Assembly (NCBI RefSeq): GCF_001274895.1
Contig: NZ_CP006841.1
Location: 1,116,001 to 1,180,000 of the forward strand
Length of the DNA: 64,000 nucleotides
Direction of reading: 5' to 3'
DNA from: Corynebacterium lactis RW2-5
GTDB lineage: Bacteria; Actinomycetota; Actinomycetes; Mycobacteriales; Mycobacteriaceae
In this document: positions 25,460 to 34,545 of the stretch, in pieces
Position numbering within the stretch: position 1 is the first letter of the stretch
Layout of the letters: each line of letters starts with the position of its first letter
Notes under the pieces: generated by a model
What the model was told of the DNA's origin: nothing
Database searches by the model: none
Seen by the model: the letters and a program-made list of their open reading frames with translations, nothing else
Made by a program: the position numbers and the translations under genes

Positions 25460-28400
25460 ATGTATTTGAAATCGCTGACTCTGAAGGGCTTTAAGTCCTT
25501 CGCTTCGGCGACCTCAATGAAGTTCGAGCCCGGCATTTGCGCGGTCGTCGGCCCGAACGGCTCCGGCAAGTCCAACGTCGTTGACGCCCTGGCCTGGGTG
25601 ATGGGCGAGCACTCGGCGAAGACCCTGCGCGGCGGCAAGATGGAGGATGTCATCTTCGCCGGGACCTCGGGGCGCAAGCCGCTGGGCCGCGCCGAGGTCA
25701 CGCTGACCATTGATAACTCCGACGGCGCGCTGCCGATTCAGTACCGGGAGGTCTCCGTCACGCGCCGCATGTTCCGCGACGGCGCCAGCGAGTACGAGAT
25801 TAACGGCTCCCGTGTGCGCCTCATGGATGTTCAGGAGCTACTCTCCGACACCGGTATCGGCCGGGAGATGCACATCATCGTCGGCCAGGGGCGCCTGTCC
25901 CAGATTTTGGAGTCCCGCCCCGAGGACCGCCGCGCCTTCATCGAGGAGGCGGCCGGTGTACTCAAGCACCGCCGCAGAAAGGAAAAGGCGCAGCGCAAGC
26001 TCGCCTCTATGCAGGGCAACCTCGACCGATTGCAGGATCTCACCTCCGAACTGTCTAGGCAGCTGAAACCCCTGAAGCGCCAGGCCGAGGCGGCATCCCG
26101 CGCCCAGACGGTCCAGGCCGACCTCCGCGATGCCAAGCTGCGTCTGGCCGCGGCGGACTTCGTGGACCTAAAGGCCAGCCTCGAGGACATCTCCGGTCAA
26201 GCTCGCCTGATTGAGGAGAAGGTCGAAGCCGCCACCGAGCGTGTCGAGATAGCCGCCGAACGCACCGCTGAGCTCGAGTTCGAGCTGGAGGAGATCACTC
26301 CGGCCGCCGACGCCGCCCGCGACCTGTGGTTCCGCCTGTCTGCTCTCGGAGAGCGCGTCCAGGCCACCGCGCGCATCGCGGCCGACCGCGCAGCCGACCA
26401 CTCCGTCACCCCGTGGACCGGGCCGGACCCCGATTTTTTGGAAAAGCGTGCCGACGATGCCGCCGCTGAGGAGGCCACCCTGCAGGAGACCGAGGACGAG
26501 GCTCGCGAGCGCCTGGAGTCGGTTCGCGAGACTCTCTTCGACGCGGAAGAGGAAGCCCGCGCTGCCGAGGCCGAGCACCTAGCCGCCGTGCGCGCCATTG
26601 CCGACCGACGCGAGGGCGTCGTGCGTTTGATTTCTGCGGAGGAGTCCCTGCGCACCAGGCTCGAAGCTGCCCAGGAGGAGGCGGCCCGTCTTGCCGAGCA
26701 GACTTCGGAGGCCGATCAGCGCCGCGCCGACGCCTCGGCAGCAGTGGAGGCCGCAGCAGAGGAGCTGGCCACCGCGGAGTTGGAGGGCCCGGAGTTGCAG
26801 CGCGCCCACGAGCAGGCCAGCCGCGAGGCGGAGGCCGCGACGGCGCGACTGAAAGAGCTGCGCGTCGACGAGCGCGACCTGGAGCGTAAGGTCTCGGGCC
26901 TTGCCGCGCGCATCGAGGCATTGGAGGCCGCGCGTGCCGCAGCCGCTAATGATGGCACCGCGTGGCTGAAGGACTTGCACGGGCTGGGCAGCGTCTCCGA
27001 GGTGATTGAGGTTGGCTCCGGCTGGGAGAAGGCCGTCGCGGCAGCTCTCGGCGGCGCGGCCGAGGCCCTTGTCGCGGAGTCGGGGGAGGAGCTCATCTCA
27101 GAGTTGCTCGAATCCGGCAAGGGCAGCGCGGTGGTGTTGTCCGAATCGGACAGCGCCGCGGCCAGCGCCAGCGAGACTTGGCGCCTGGATATTTCCCTGC
27201 CCGCACACGCGACCTGGCTGCTCGACCACGTCGAGATCCCGTCCGCGCTGTCGCGTCCCCTGACGGCCCTGCTGGTCGATGTCGTCGCGTGCGAGGAGGC
27301 CGCCCAGGCCGCGGACATCGTGGCCCAGGACGCGCGCCTGCGAGTCGTCGACCGAAGCGGTGTCCTGCGCGGACCCGGCTGGGTCTCCGGCGGCACGGGT
27401 GGCCGCCAGTCTGGCATGGAGATCTCCGCGGATATCGCCCAGGCTCGCGAGGAGCTCGAGGTCGCGCGCGAAAAGCTTGCGGACCTCGCCGGTGTCCTCT
27501 CCGGTGCCGCTGCAGAGGAAGAGGATCGGCGTACCGACGCTGCAGCCGCCCGTGCGGCCCTGCGCGAGCACCAGCAGCACATGAAGGTCTTGAATGACGC
27601 GCGAACTCGCGCGACCTCCCAGCTCGTGGGTGTGGTGCACGACTCCGAGCGCGCCGAGAAGCGGGGCGCGGAGGCCACGGCCCGCGTCGAATCCCTGCGC
27701 GCGGAGCTGGATGAGGTCGCCGATAGGCTCGCCAGGGTGGACCGGGATCCTGAGGAGGGCGAACCGTCGACAAGCGAGCGCGACCGCACGGCGGAGGCCC
27801 TGACCGCGGCCCGCGCGATGGAGACGGAGGCGCGGCTGGCACTGCGTACCGCGGAGGAGCGCGCGGGTAGCGTGCGGGGCAAGGCCGAGCGTCTGCGCAG
27901 GCAGGCTGCGGCGGAGCGCGTCGCGAAGGCCCGCCACGAGGACGCTCAGGCGGCGCAGGTGGCCCAGCGCGAGCTCGCGGGCGTCGTGACGGAGCTGGCA
28001 GAGGACCTGCGCGCGAAGGTCGGCGTCTCGCTGGCCCGGGCGGAGGCCGATCGCGATGAGACCGAGGCGACGAAGAAGACTGTCACGGCCGCGCTCGCGC
28101 AGGCCCGCAACGAGTCTTCCGCCGCGCAGCGCGAGCTGCAGGCGCTGACCGATTCGGCGCACCAGGGTGATATCGCCAAGGCGCAGGCGCAGGTTCGCGT
28201 CAATGAGGCCTCCGAGCGGATCGTGGATCAGCTGGGGCTTTCCGTAGACGACCTACTGGCTGACTTCGCCCCTGGCGAGGACTTCGATCTTGCCGCGATG
28301 ACCGCCAAGCTCAAGCAGGCGGAGAAGGACCTGCGGGTGCTAGGCCGCGTCAACCCGCTCGCGCTGGAGGAGTACAAGGCGATGGAGGAGCGTTACTCCT

Positions 28401-28975
28401 TCCTCTCCACCCAGCTTGACGACGTCCTGCAGGCGCGCAAGGATCTCATGGGCGTCGTCGAGGAGGTCGACGAGACCATCCTGCAACTCTTTGCCGACGC
28501 ATGGGAGGACGTGGAGGCAGAATTCCCGAAGGTATTCCAGACTCTCTTCCCGGGCGGCGAGGGCCGGCTTGTACTCACGGAGCCCGATGACCTGCTCACC
28601 ACGGGCATCGAGGTGGAGGCGCGGCCTCCGGGGAAGAAGGTCAAGCGCCTGTCGCTGCTGTCAGGCGGCGAGAAGTCGCTGACCGCGCTCGCGATGCTGG
28701 TTGCCATCTTCCGCGCGCGCCCGAGCCCCTTCTACGTCCTCGATGAGGTCGAAGCCGCGCTTGACGACGTCAATCTCCGGAGGCTCATTGCTCTGCTGGA
28801 GGAGCTGCGGGAATCCAGTCAGCTGATTGTAATTACCCACCAGAAGCCGACGATGGACGTGGCCAACGTGCTCTACGGCGTAACTATGCGAGGCGACGGT
28901 GTCACTCGTGTTATTTCGCAGCGCATGACCCCGGTTTCCGCGTCCGCCGCGGAGCCTTCCGCTGAGCCTGCTTAG
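25460..28975 (+). CDS. smc: Chromosome segregation protein SMC
   Basis: SMC is the core ATPase of the condensin complex with ScpA and ScpB, organising the chromosome. The 1171-residue protein has Walker A (GPNGSGKSNV, residues 31-40), a long coiled coil (about 165-490), the hinge around residues 500-640, the returning coiled coil (about 660-980), the ABC signature LSGGEKSLTALAML and Walker B FYVLDEVEAALDD. GC-rich codon use is uniform along it. ScpA/ScpB are not in the window. Confidence 0.98.
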   Translation: MYLKSLTLKGFKSFASATSMKFEPGICAVVGPNGSGKSNVVDALAWVMGEHSAKTLRGGKMEDVIFAGTSGRKPLGRAEVTLTIDNSDGALPIQYREVSVTRRMFRDGASEYEINGSRVRLMDVQELLSDTGIGREMHIIVGQGRLSQILESRPEDRRAFIEEAAGVLKHRRRKEKAQRKLASMQGNLDRLQDLTSELSRQLKPLKRQAEAASRAQTVQADLRDAKLRLAAADFVDLKASLEDISGQARLIEEKVEAATERVEIAAERTAELEFELEEITPAADAARDLWFRLSALGERVQATARIAADRAADHSVTPWTGPDPDFLEKRADDAAAEEATLQETEDEARERLESVRETLFDAEEEARAAEAEHLAAVRAIADRREGVVRLISAEESLRTRLEAAQEEAARLAEQTSEADQRRADASAAVEAAAEELATAELEGPELQRAHEQASREAEAATARLKELRVDERDLERKVSGLAARIEALEAARAAAANDGTAWLKDLHGLGSVSEVIEVGSGWEKAVAAALGGAAEALVAESGEELISELLESGKGSAVVLSESDSAAASASETWRLDISLPAHATWLLDHVEIPSALSRPLTALLVDVVACEEAAQAADIVAQDARLRVVDRSGVLRGPGWVSGGTGGRQSGMEISADIAQAREELEVAREKLADLAGVLSGAAAEEEDRRTDAAAARAALREHQQHMKVLNDARTRATSQLVGVVHDSERAEKRGAEATARVESLRAELDEVADRLARVDRDPEEGEPSTSERDRTAEALTAARAMETEARLALRTAEERAGSVRGKAERLRRQAAAERVAKARHEDAQAAQVAQRELAGVVTELAEDLRAKVGVSLARAEADRDETEATKKTVTAALAQARNESSAAQRELQALTDSAHQGDIAKAQAQVRVNEASERIVDQLGLSVDDLLADFAPGEDFDLAAMTAKLKQAEKDLRVLGRVNPLALEEYKAMEERYSFLSTQLDDVLQARKDLMGVVEEVDETILQLFADAWEDVEAEFPKVFQTLFPGGEGRLVLTEPDDLLTTGIEVEARPPGKKVKRLSLLSGGEKSLTALAMLVAIFRARPSPFYVLDEVEAALDDVNLRRLIALLEELRESSQLIVITHQKPTMDVANVLYGVTMRGDGVTRVISQRMTPVSASAAEPSAEPA

Positions 28976-28997
28976 GCGTTATTGCATAATAGGGAGC

Positions 28998-30440
28998 ATG
29001 ACTCCTACTCAGTGGATAATCGTTGCCGTAGCGGCGCTCGTCATCATCCTTCTTCTGCTCGTCGCGGGCTACCTGCGGCGGAAGAAGAACGTGGTCTCCT
29101 TCGAAAAGGACGAGCGGCCCAAGGAGCTGACGCAGCAGGAGAAGTCTGGTAATTACCAGGCCGCCGGCGGCTTCAACTTTGCCCCGGCGGCAGGTGATGC
29201 GGGACCAGCGGGCACGGCTGAGAAGGAGCCGGAGCTGCTGCCCGGACAGGAACTCCACGCTGAGCCGGAGCCGAAGGAAGAACCGCTGCTGCAGATTCCG
29301 GTGTCCGAGGCGCCGGTTGAAGAGCCGGAGGCCGAGCCCGAACCGGAGCATGTGGAGGCCGAGCCACAGCCGGAGCCCGTCCAGGAGACCGTCGAAGAGC
29401 TTGCGCCCGAAGCAGGGGAGTCTGAGGTTGTTGTTCCGGAGGCGGAACCGGAACCCGAGCCGGAACCAGAGCCCGCTCCCGCTCCCACCCCCGAACCGCA
29501 GCTCGACGAGATTGAGCCCGCAGAGGGCCGTCTCGGCCGCCTGCGCGGTCGCCTGTCGCGTTCCCAGAACGCCATCGGCCAGTCGGTGTTGGGCATCATC
29601 GGTGCGGGTGACCTGGACGAGGATGCTTGGGAAGAGGTCGAGGATACTCTCGTCATGGCTGACCTGGGCGCAGAGGCGACGGAGCGAGTCGTCGATAAGC
29701 TTCGCCAGCGCATCGCCAGCCGCGGGGTCAGCAGCGAGGCGGAGGCGCGCGCGATGCTGCGCGAGGTGCTGGTAGAGGAGTGCCAGCCGCAGATGGATCG
29801 TTCGATTCGGGCTCTGCCGCACGAGGGCAAGCCGGCCGTGATCCTCGTCGTCGGAGTCAACGGCACAGGCAAGACCACGACCACCGGCAAGCTCGCGCGT
29901 GTTCTGGTCGCGGGCGGTCACCGCGTTGTGCTCGGCGCGGCCGATACTTTCCGTGCGGCCGCAGCCGATCAGCTGGAGACCTGGGGGCGTCGCGTCGGCG
30001 CCGAGACCGTGCGCGGCGCTGAAGGCGCCGACCCGGCCTCCATAGCGTTCGACGCTGTCTCCCACGGCATTGAGACGGGCGCGGATGTCGTCCTCGTCGA
30101 CACCGCTGGCCGTCTGCACACCAAGGTCGGCCTGATGGACCAGCTGGACAAGATTAAGCGCGTCGTCGAGAAGAAGGCTCAGGTCGATGAGGTCATCCTC
30201 GTCCTGGATGCCACGGTTGGCCAGAACGGTCTGATGCAGGCGCGCACGTTCCGCGACGTCGTCGACATCACGGGTGTCGCGCTGACCAAGCTGGACGGCA
30301 CCGCCAAGGGCGGCATCGTCTTCCAAGTTCAAAATGAGCTGGGCGTGCCGGTGAAGCTGGTCGGCCTCGGCGAGGGCGCCGACCACTTGGCCCCCTTCGA
30401 ACCGCAGAGTTTCGTCGACGCTCTATTGGGCACGCACTAG
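28998..30440 (+). CDS. ftsY: Signal recognition particle receptor FtsY
   Basis: FtsY docks SRP-ribosome complexes at the membrane. The 480-residue protein has an N-terminal membrane segment (about 7-25), a long acidic, Pro/Glu-rich linker (about 70-170, many EPEPEP repeats), an N helical domain and a GTPase domain with GVNGTGKTTTTGKLA, DTFRAAAADQLETW, VDTAGRL and TKLDGTAKGG. Partner Ffh is encoded at 35137. A terminator-like hairpin follows at 30481. Confidence 0.97.
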   Translation: MTPTQWIIVAVAALVIILLLLVAGYLRRKKNVVSFEKDERPKELTQQEKSGNYQAAGGFNFAPAAGDAGPAGTAEKEPELLPGQELHAEPEPKEEPLLQIPVSEAPVEEPEAEPEPEHVEAEPQPEPVQETVEELAPEAGESEVVVPEAEPEPEPEPEPAPAPTPEPQLDEIEPAEGRLGRLRGRLSRSQNAIGQSVLGIIGAGDLDEDAWEEVEDTLVMADLGAEATERVVDKLRQRIASRGVSSEAEARAMLREVLVEECQPQMDRSIRALPHEGKPAVILVVGVNGTGKTTTTGKLARVLVAGGHRVVLGAADTFRAAAADQLETWGRRVGAETVRGAEGADPASIAFDAVSHGIETGADVVLVDTAGRLHTKVGLMDQLDKIKRVVEKKAQVDEVILVLDATVGQNGLMQARTFRDVVDITGVALTKLDGTAKGGIVFQVQNELGVPVKLVGLGEGADHLAPFEPQSFVDALLGTH

Positions 30441-30480
30441 GAGCCACGGATCGCGCGGCTCACTCCAAAGCCAAAATTTT

Positions 30481-30523
30481 TCCCCCTCTGCTGCATTTAG
30501 TAATAGGTGCAGGTGGAGGGGGA
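30481..30523 (+). terminator. Terminator-like hairpin after ftsY
   Basis: TCCCCCTC (30481-30488) pairs exactly with GAGGGGGA (30516-30523), extended inwards by GCTGCA/TGCAG, and is followed by TTTT. A-rich and T-rich flanks (CAAAATTTT on the left) allow it to work in both directions. It separates the ftsY unit from amtB. Confidence 0.7.
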
Positions 30524-30646
30524 TTTTGTATGTTAGTCAGTTTCTCCCGCCGACCCCAAAGTTTCGCAATATAGAAAGAAACTACGCAAATACGGTGACT
30601 AATGCTCTATATTAAGAACCACCAACTCAAAACCAGGGAGGTTCTC

Positions 30647-31963
30647 ATGACACCTGAGCAAGTCGCCGCGCAATCGGGAAACGCGGCCTGGATGCTTATT
30701 TCGGCGTCATTGGTTCTGTTGATGACCCCGGCGCTGGCACTGTTTTACGGCGGAATGTCCCGTCAGAAGTCGGTGCTGAACATGATGATGATGAGTTTCG
30801 GCGCCGTCGGCGTCGTCGGCGTCGTCTATGTCCTGTGGGGATGGTCGATGTCCTATGGGTCCGAGTCAATCGGCGGTATCTTTGCCAACCCCTTCCAGTA
30901 CTTCGGACTGCGCGATTCCATCACGGACTCTGCAGGCAACTACATCGAGGGCGCATCGGGGTATGCCAACATCATAGACATCGGCTTCCAGCTGACTTTC
31001 GCCTCCATTTCGGTGGCGCTAATTTCGGGTGCTCTGGCTGAGCGTGTGAAGTTCTCTACCTGGCTATTTTTCGTCGGTGTGTGGGGCACTCTGGTCTACT
31101 TCCCGCTAGCGCACATGGTCTGGGGCGGTGGTCTGCTGAGCCACTCTTCGCAGGGCATATCCGCAGCGCTGTTCGGAATCAGCGGGGAAAAAGCCGCAAT
31201 CGCGCCAATCGACTTCGCGGGCGGCACGGTGGTGCACATCTCCGCGGGCACCGCCGCGCTGGTGCTTGCGCTGACCATTGGAAAACGCACGGACTTTATG
31301 CGTACTCCGCATCGCCCTCACAGCCTTCCTTTGGTAATGCTCGGTGCTGCGCTGCTCTGGTTCGGCTGGTTCGGGTTCAACGCGGGCTCCGCCTTCGCAG
31401 CGGACGGGGTAGCGGGCTTGGCCTGGTTGAACACCACGGTTGCCACTTGCGCAGCAATGCTCGGCTGGCTTGGTCTCGAGCGCGTCCGCGACGGACATGC
31501 AACATCGCTAGGTGCCGCCTCGGGCGTAGTTGCGGGCCTGGTTACCATTACACCTGCCGCGGGCGACATGACGCCGCTGACTTCGATTATCCTCGGCGCA
31601 ATCGGCGGAGCCCTCGGCTGCTGGGGAGTCGGCCTGAAGTACCGCTTCGGTTTCGATGACACCCTCGACGTAGTCGGTGTCCACCTGGTCGCGGCGCTGT
31701 GGGGAACTATTGGCGTCGGCCTGCTGGCGACCGACCGTGGCCTGTTCACCGGCGGCGGGCTCGACGGGGTGAAGCTCTTTGTCATCCAGGTTCTCATTGC
31801 CGTTAGCGCCCTGGTCTTTGCCGGTATGCTGACCGCAGTTATTGCGGTTGTTCTGGGCAAAACCGTCGGCTGGCGCGTGGACGACGAGGCCGAGTTCGAA
31901 GGTATCGACGTCGCGCAGCACGGCGAGTCCGCCTACGATTCCGCTAATCAGGACGCGTTTTAG
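30647..31963 (+). CDS. amtB: Ammonium transporter
   Basis: A 438-residue Amt/MEP/Rh-family channel in the cytoplasmic membrane that takes up ammonium under nitrogen limitation. The segments NAAWMLISASLVLLMTP, DFAGGTVVHISAGTAALV and FGFNAGSAFAADG are diagnostic; the pore histidines lie in the VVHISAG and GVHLVAALWG segments. The ATG at 30647 follows AGGGAGG. glnB follows after 18 bp, the usual amtB-glnK pair, whose PII protein plugs the channel. I looked for an AmtR box upstream and did not find a clear CTAT-N6-ATAG. Confidence 0.96.
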   Translation: MTPEQVAAQSGNAAWMLISASLVLLMTPALALFYGGMSRQKSVLNMMMMSFGAVGVVGVVYVLWGWSMSYGSESIGGIFANPFQYFGLRDSITDSAGNYIEGASGYANIIDIGFQLTFASISVALISGALAERVKFSTWLFFVGVWGTLVYFPLAHMVWGGGLLSHSSQGISAALFGISGEKAAIAPIDFAGGTVVHISAGTAALVLALTIGKRTDFMRTPHRPHSLPLVMLGAALLWFGWFGFNAGSAFAADGVAGLAWLNTTVATCAAMLGWLGLERVRDGHATSLGAASGVVAGLVTITPAAGDMTPLTSIILGAIGGALGCWGVGLKYRFGFDDTLDVVGVHLVAALWGTIGVGLLATDRGLFTGGGLDGVKLFVIQVLIAVSALVFAGMLTAVIAVVLGKTVGWRVDDEAEFEGIDVAQHGESAYDSANQDAF

Positions 31964-31969
31964 TCTTAG

Positions 31970-32320
<351 letters not shown>

Positions 32321-32504
32321 AAGGTATCGATGCCTTACCGTGCCCCAGAGCTAATACAAGGAAGCTGAAAAGAGTCTGTTCCTGCCTCCATTGGCGCGCT
32401 TGGCCAGGTAGAAAAAGACCTCGGTGCCGCCGCGGTGGTCTCCGTAGAGGTTGCGCGGGGCGCCGAGGCCAATTCAAGCAAATTTAGGGGAAGCCTAGTG
32501 GGAA
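32321..32504. other. Gap after glnB where glnD is expected
   Basis: This 184-bp gap separates glnB from the convergent LAXTG gene. C. glutamicum has glnD immediately after glnK. The first part is AT-rich. Bases about 32375-32476 are abruptly GC-rich with codon-like third-position GC in the forward frame (about 30 codons, reading IGALGQVEKDLGAAAVVSV) and even more so in the reverse frame (38 codons between stops). No start codon and ribosome site go with either, so I call it a possible decayed coding remnant, not a gene. I could not match either translation to GlnD. Confidence 0.35.
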
Positions 32505-33233
32505 CTAGTCATCCTTGGAGTTCTTGCGTGCGTAGCGGGTAGCTGCGACACCGCCGACCAGAAGTGCCAGGGCGGCACCGCCGAGAGCGGTTGCCTGAAC
32601 GCCTGTGACGGCGAGGCCATTGCCCTTGGAATCCGTCTTCTTAACGACCTTCTTATTGTCCTTCTTGCCGTCCTTCTTGGAATCGTCGGACTTGTCGCCT
32701 GGCTTCTCCTCGCCCGGCTTCTTATCGTCCTCGCCCGGTTTGTCGTCACCTGGCTTGTCTTCATCTTCAGACGGTGCGCAGTAGCCGAAGACCCCGGTCT
32801 TTGGATCCTTTCTGCCCATGTCACAAGGCGAGCCATCCGGGCAGTTGGCGGTGTCGTCAACAGCAGGCGGAATTCCGTCATTAGACGGCTTTTCTTCCTC
32901 TGGCTTCGGTGCTGGCTTGGAATCCTCCCCGGTGCCGCAGGCGCCGAAGATTCCGGTTACTGGATCCTTCTTACCCATGTCACGCGGGGAGCCATCTGGG
33001 CACGTTGCGGAATTGTCAACTGCGGGCGGGATACCATCGTTGGACGGCTTTTCAGGCTGTGGAGTCTCAGCGTTTTCTACACATTTGAAAGTGCCACCAA
33101 CGTTTTCGAAGTGTTGACCAGCTGGACAATCCGATGGCACGGGGGCAGGAACCTGAGCGGTAGCAATGCCAGCGCCGATTAGCATGCCAGCCGAAGCAGC
33201 GGCTGCGACCAGGGTGGAGGAGTACTTCTTCAT
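32505..33233 (-). CDS. Secreted LAXTG cell-wall protein with two cysteine-containing repeats
   Basis: A 242-residue exported protein. It has a signal peptide (MKKYSSTLVAAAASAGMLIG, cleavage near ATA-Q), a short cysteine-pair segment (CPAGQHFENVGGTFKC), then two tandem repeats of about 50 residues, each PSNDGIPPAVD, CPDGSP, DMGKKDP or DMGRKDP, TGIFG or TGVFG. A Lys/Asp/Pro-rich stalk leads to the sorting signal LAVTG at 207-211, a hydrophobic stretch ALGGAALALLVGGVAATR and a positive tail. LAXTG is the motif used by class E sortases of high-GC actinobacteria. The ATG at 33233 follows GAGG; an upstream ATG at 33254 is less likely. Same strand and architecture as the next gene; no ligand is known. 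Confidence 0.85.
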   Translation of the reverse strand: MKKYSSTLVAAAASAGMLIGAGIATAQVPAPVPSDCPAGQHFENVGGTFKCVENAETPQPEKPSNDGIPPAVDNSATCPDGSPRDMGKKDPVTGIFGACGTGEDSKPAPKPEEEKPSNDGIPPAVDDTANCPDGSPCDMGRKDPKTGVFGYCAPSEDEDKPGDDKPGEDDKKPGEEKPGDKSDDSKKDGKKDNKKVVKKTDSKGNGLAVTGVQATALGGAALALLVGGVAATRYARKNSKDD

Positions 33234-33463
33234 CGTCGAACCTCGCATATTCAAGGGAATAGATGGAGTGAAGATTGGGCTTAACGGGAAAGCCCACTTG
33301 TAGTTTTGGGGCTAATAGCTATTGAAAAGCATTATCAGTGCTGAGTATGCGAAGGGGGTAAATGAGATTTGTTGACAGGTCCAAATTGCTGTTTGAGCAG
33401 TTTGATGCTTATATCTCAAAAGGTTAATGCGTACCCCCTCAAAGGGGCACAACGTGCAAAAGA

Positions 33464-33489
33464 TCCCTGATACTGTCGAGCATCAGGGA
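33464..33489 (-). terminator. Terminator of the upstream LAXTG gene
   Basis: TCCCTGAT (33464-33471) pairs with ATCAGGGA (33482-33489). On the minus strand it follows the stop of the gene at 33529 and is succeeded by a T-rich run (TCTTTT). This makes the two LAXTG genes separately terminated, so the one at 33233 needs its own promoter in the AT-rich 33234-33460 stretch; GATAAT near 33330 on the minus strand is a possible -10. Confidence 0.75.
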
Positions 33490-33528
33490 CCTTTAAGGCT
33501 TAGCCGATATTGCTAGGGACTTTAGGGC

Positions 33529-34545
33529 TTAGCGGTCCTTGCGAGCGAATCGGGTAGCGGCGACACCGCCGACCAGAAGTGCCAGAGCGGCACCGCCCAG
33601 GGTGGTGGCGTCAACGCCGGTAGCGGCCAGGCCGGAGCTATGAGAGGAAGAAGCCTTCTTCTCCTCAGCCTTCTTCATGTCCTTCTTGGAATCGTCCTTC
33701 TTGGCCTCGGTAGCCTTCTTGGAGTCGTCCTTCTTGTCAGAATTCTTCTCGTCCTTCTTGGCCTCTACGACTTTGTTGCCGGACTTCTTGTCGTCCTTCT
33801 TGGACTCGTCCTTCTTCTTGTCGTCGGACTTCTTGTCGTCCTTCTTGGCCTCGTCCTTCTTCTTGTCGTCGGACTTCTTGTCGTCCTTCTTGGACTCGTC
33901 CTTCTTCTTGTCGTCCTTCTTGGACTCGTCCTTCTTCTTGTCGTCCTTCTTGGACTCGTCCTTCTTCTTGTCGTCCTTCTTCTTGTCGTCCTTCTTGGAC
34001 TCGTCCTTCTTCTTGTCGTCGGACTTCTTGTCGTCCTTCTTGGACTCGTCCTTCTTCTTGCCGTCCTTGTCGGTCTGGCCCTTGTCGGTCTGGCCCTTGT
34101 CGGTCTGGCCCTTGTCGGTCTGGCCCTTGTCGGTCTGGCCCTTGTCGGTCTGGTCCTTGTCGGTCTGGCCGTCCTTGTTGTTGGGCTTCTTCACGCACGA
34201 AAGTTTGCCGTCTTCGATAGCTACTACTTGCTCAGCGGGACATGTGATGTTCAGGTTATCTGTGGGCTTCTTCACATCGGCGTTGCCGCACAAAGTGGTG
34301 CCGTCTGGGAAAACTTCCAGATTACCGGGACATGTGATGTTCAGGTTATCTGTGGGCTTCTTCACATCGGCGTTGCCGCACAAAGTGGTGCCGTCTGGGA
34401 AAACTTCCAGATTACCGGGACATGTGATGTTCAGCTCATCTTTGGCGTTGCCAGGTGCAGTCTCAGTAGCGCTGGCAACACCAGCGCCAGCGAGCATGCC
34501 AGCGGAAACAGCAGCGGCGGCTACGGCCGAGGAAAACTTCTTCAT
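33529..34545 (-). CDS. Secreted LAXTG cell-wall protein with long Lys/Asp repeat stalk
   Basis: A 338-residue exported protein with signal peptide (MKKFSSAVAAAAVSAGMLAG), then three cysteine-pair segments: two identical copies of a 30-residue unit (LNITCPGNLEVFPDGTTLCG) and a diverged third (CPAEQVVAIEDGKLSC). Next come seven 5-residue units (G/D)QTDK, then about 130 residues of KKDESKKDDKK-type repeats, and a sorting signal LAATG at 306-310 with TTLGGAALALLVGGVAATR and a positive tail. The stalk probably spans the wall with the cysteine domain exposed outward. It is a paralogue of the protein at 32505 by sorting signal and cysteine motif. Ligand and role unknown. Confidence 0.85.
   Translation of the reverse strand: MKKFSSAVAAAAVSAGMLAGAGVASATETAPGNAKDELNITCPGNLEVFPDGTTLCGNADVKKPTDNLNITCPGNLEVFPDGTTLCGNADVKKPTDNLNITCPAEQVVAIEDGKLSCVKKPNNKDGQTDKDQTDKGQTDKGQTDKGQTDKGQTDKGQTDKDGKKKDESKKDDKKSDDKKKDESKKDDKKKDDKKKDESKKDDKKKDESKKDDKKKDESKKDDKKSDDKKKDEAKKDDKKSDDKKKDESKKDDKKSGNKVVEAKKDEKNSDKKDDSKKATEAKKDDSKKDMKKAEEKKASSSHSSGLAATGVDATTLGGAALALLVGGVAATRFARKDR
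33780..34065 (-). repeat. Degenerate 30-bp/15-bp tandem repeats coding for Lys/Asp stalk
   Basis: Within the LAXTG gene, 30-bp units (DESKKDDKKK) alternate with 15-bp SDDKK inserts; exact 30-bp copies lie side by side at 33901-33960. All units are multiples of three, so changes in copy number would lengthen or shorten the stalk without breaking the frame. Confidence 0.8.
34066..34170 (-). repeat. Seven 15-bp tandem repeats coding for (G/D)QTDK
   Basis: CTTGTCGGTCTGGCC is repeated seven times head to tail (one copy with a single change at 34141-34155). The repeats are in frame and encode the hydrophilic (G/D)QTDK stalk. Being nearly identical, they are candidates for slippage. Confidence 0.9.
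34236..34415 (-). repeat. Exact 90-bp duplication coding for the cysteine-pair unit
   Basis: Bases 34236-34325 and 34326-34415 are identical, and the first bases of a third copy follow. Each encodes the 30-residue unit with CPGNLEVFPDGTTLCG. Identity at silent positions shows a recent duplication. Confidence 0.9.

Noticed and set aside
30524..30646. AmtR box upstream of amtB
   Set aside because: Half-sites such as CTATAT occur, but no CTAT-N6-ATAG arrangement could be found.
33780..34170. CRISPR-like array of regular repeats
   Set aside because: Units are contiguous without unique spacers, are multiples of three and encode protein in frame.
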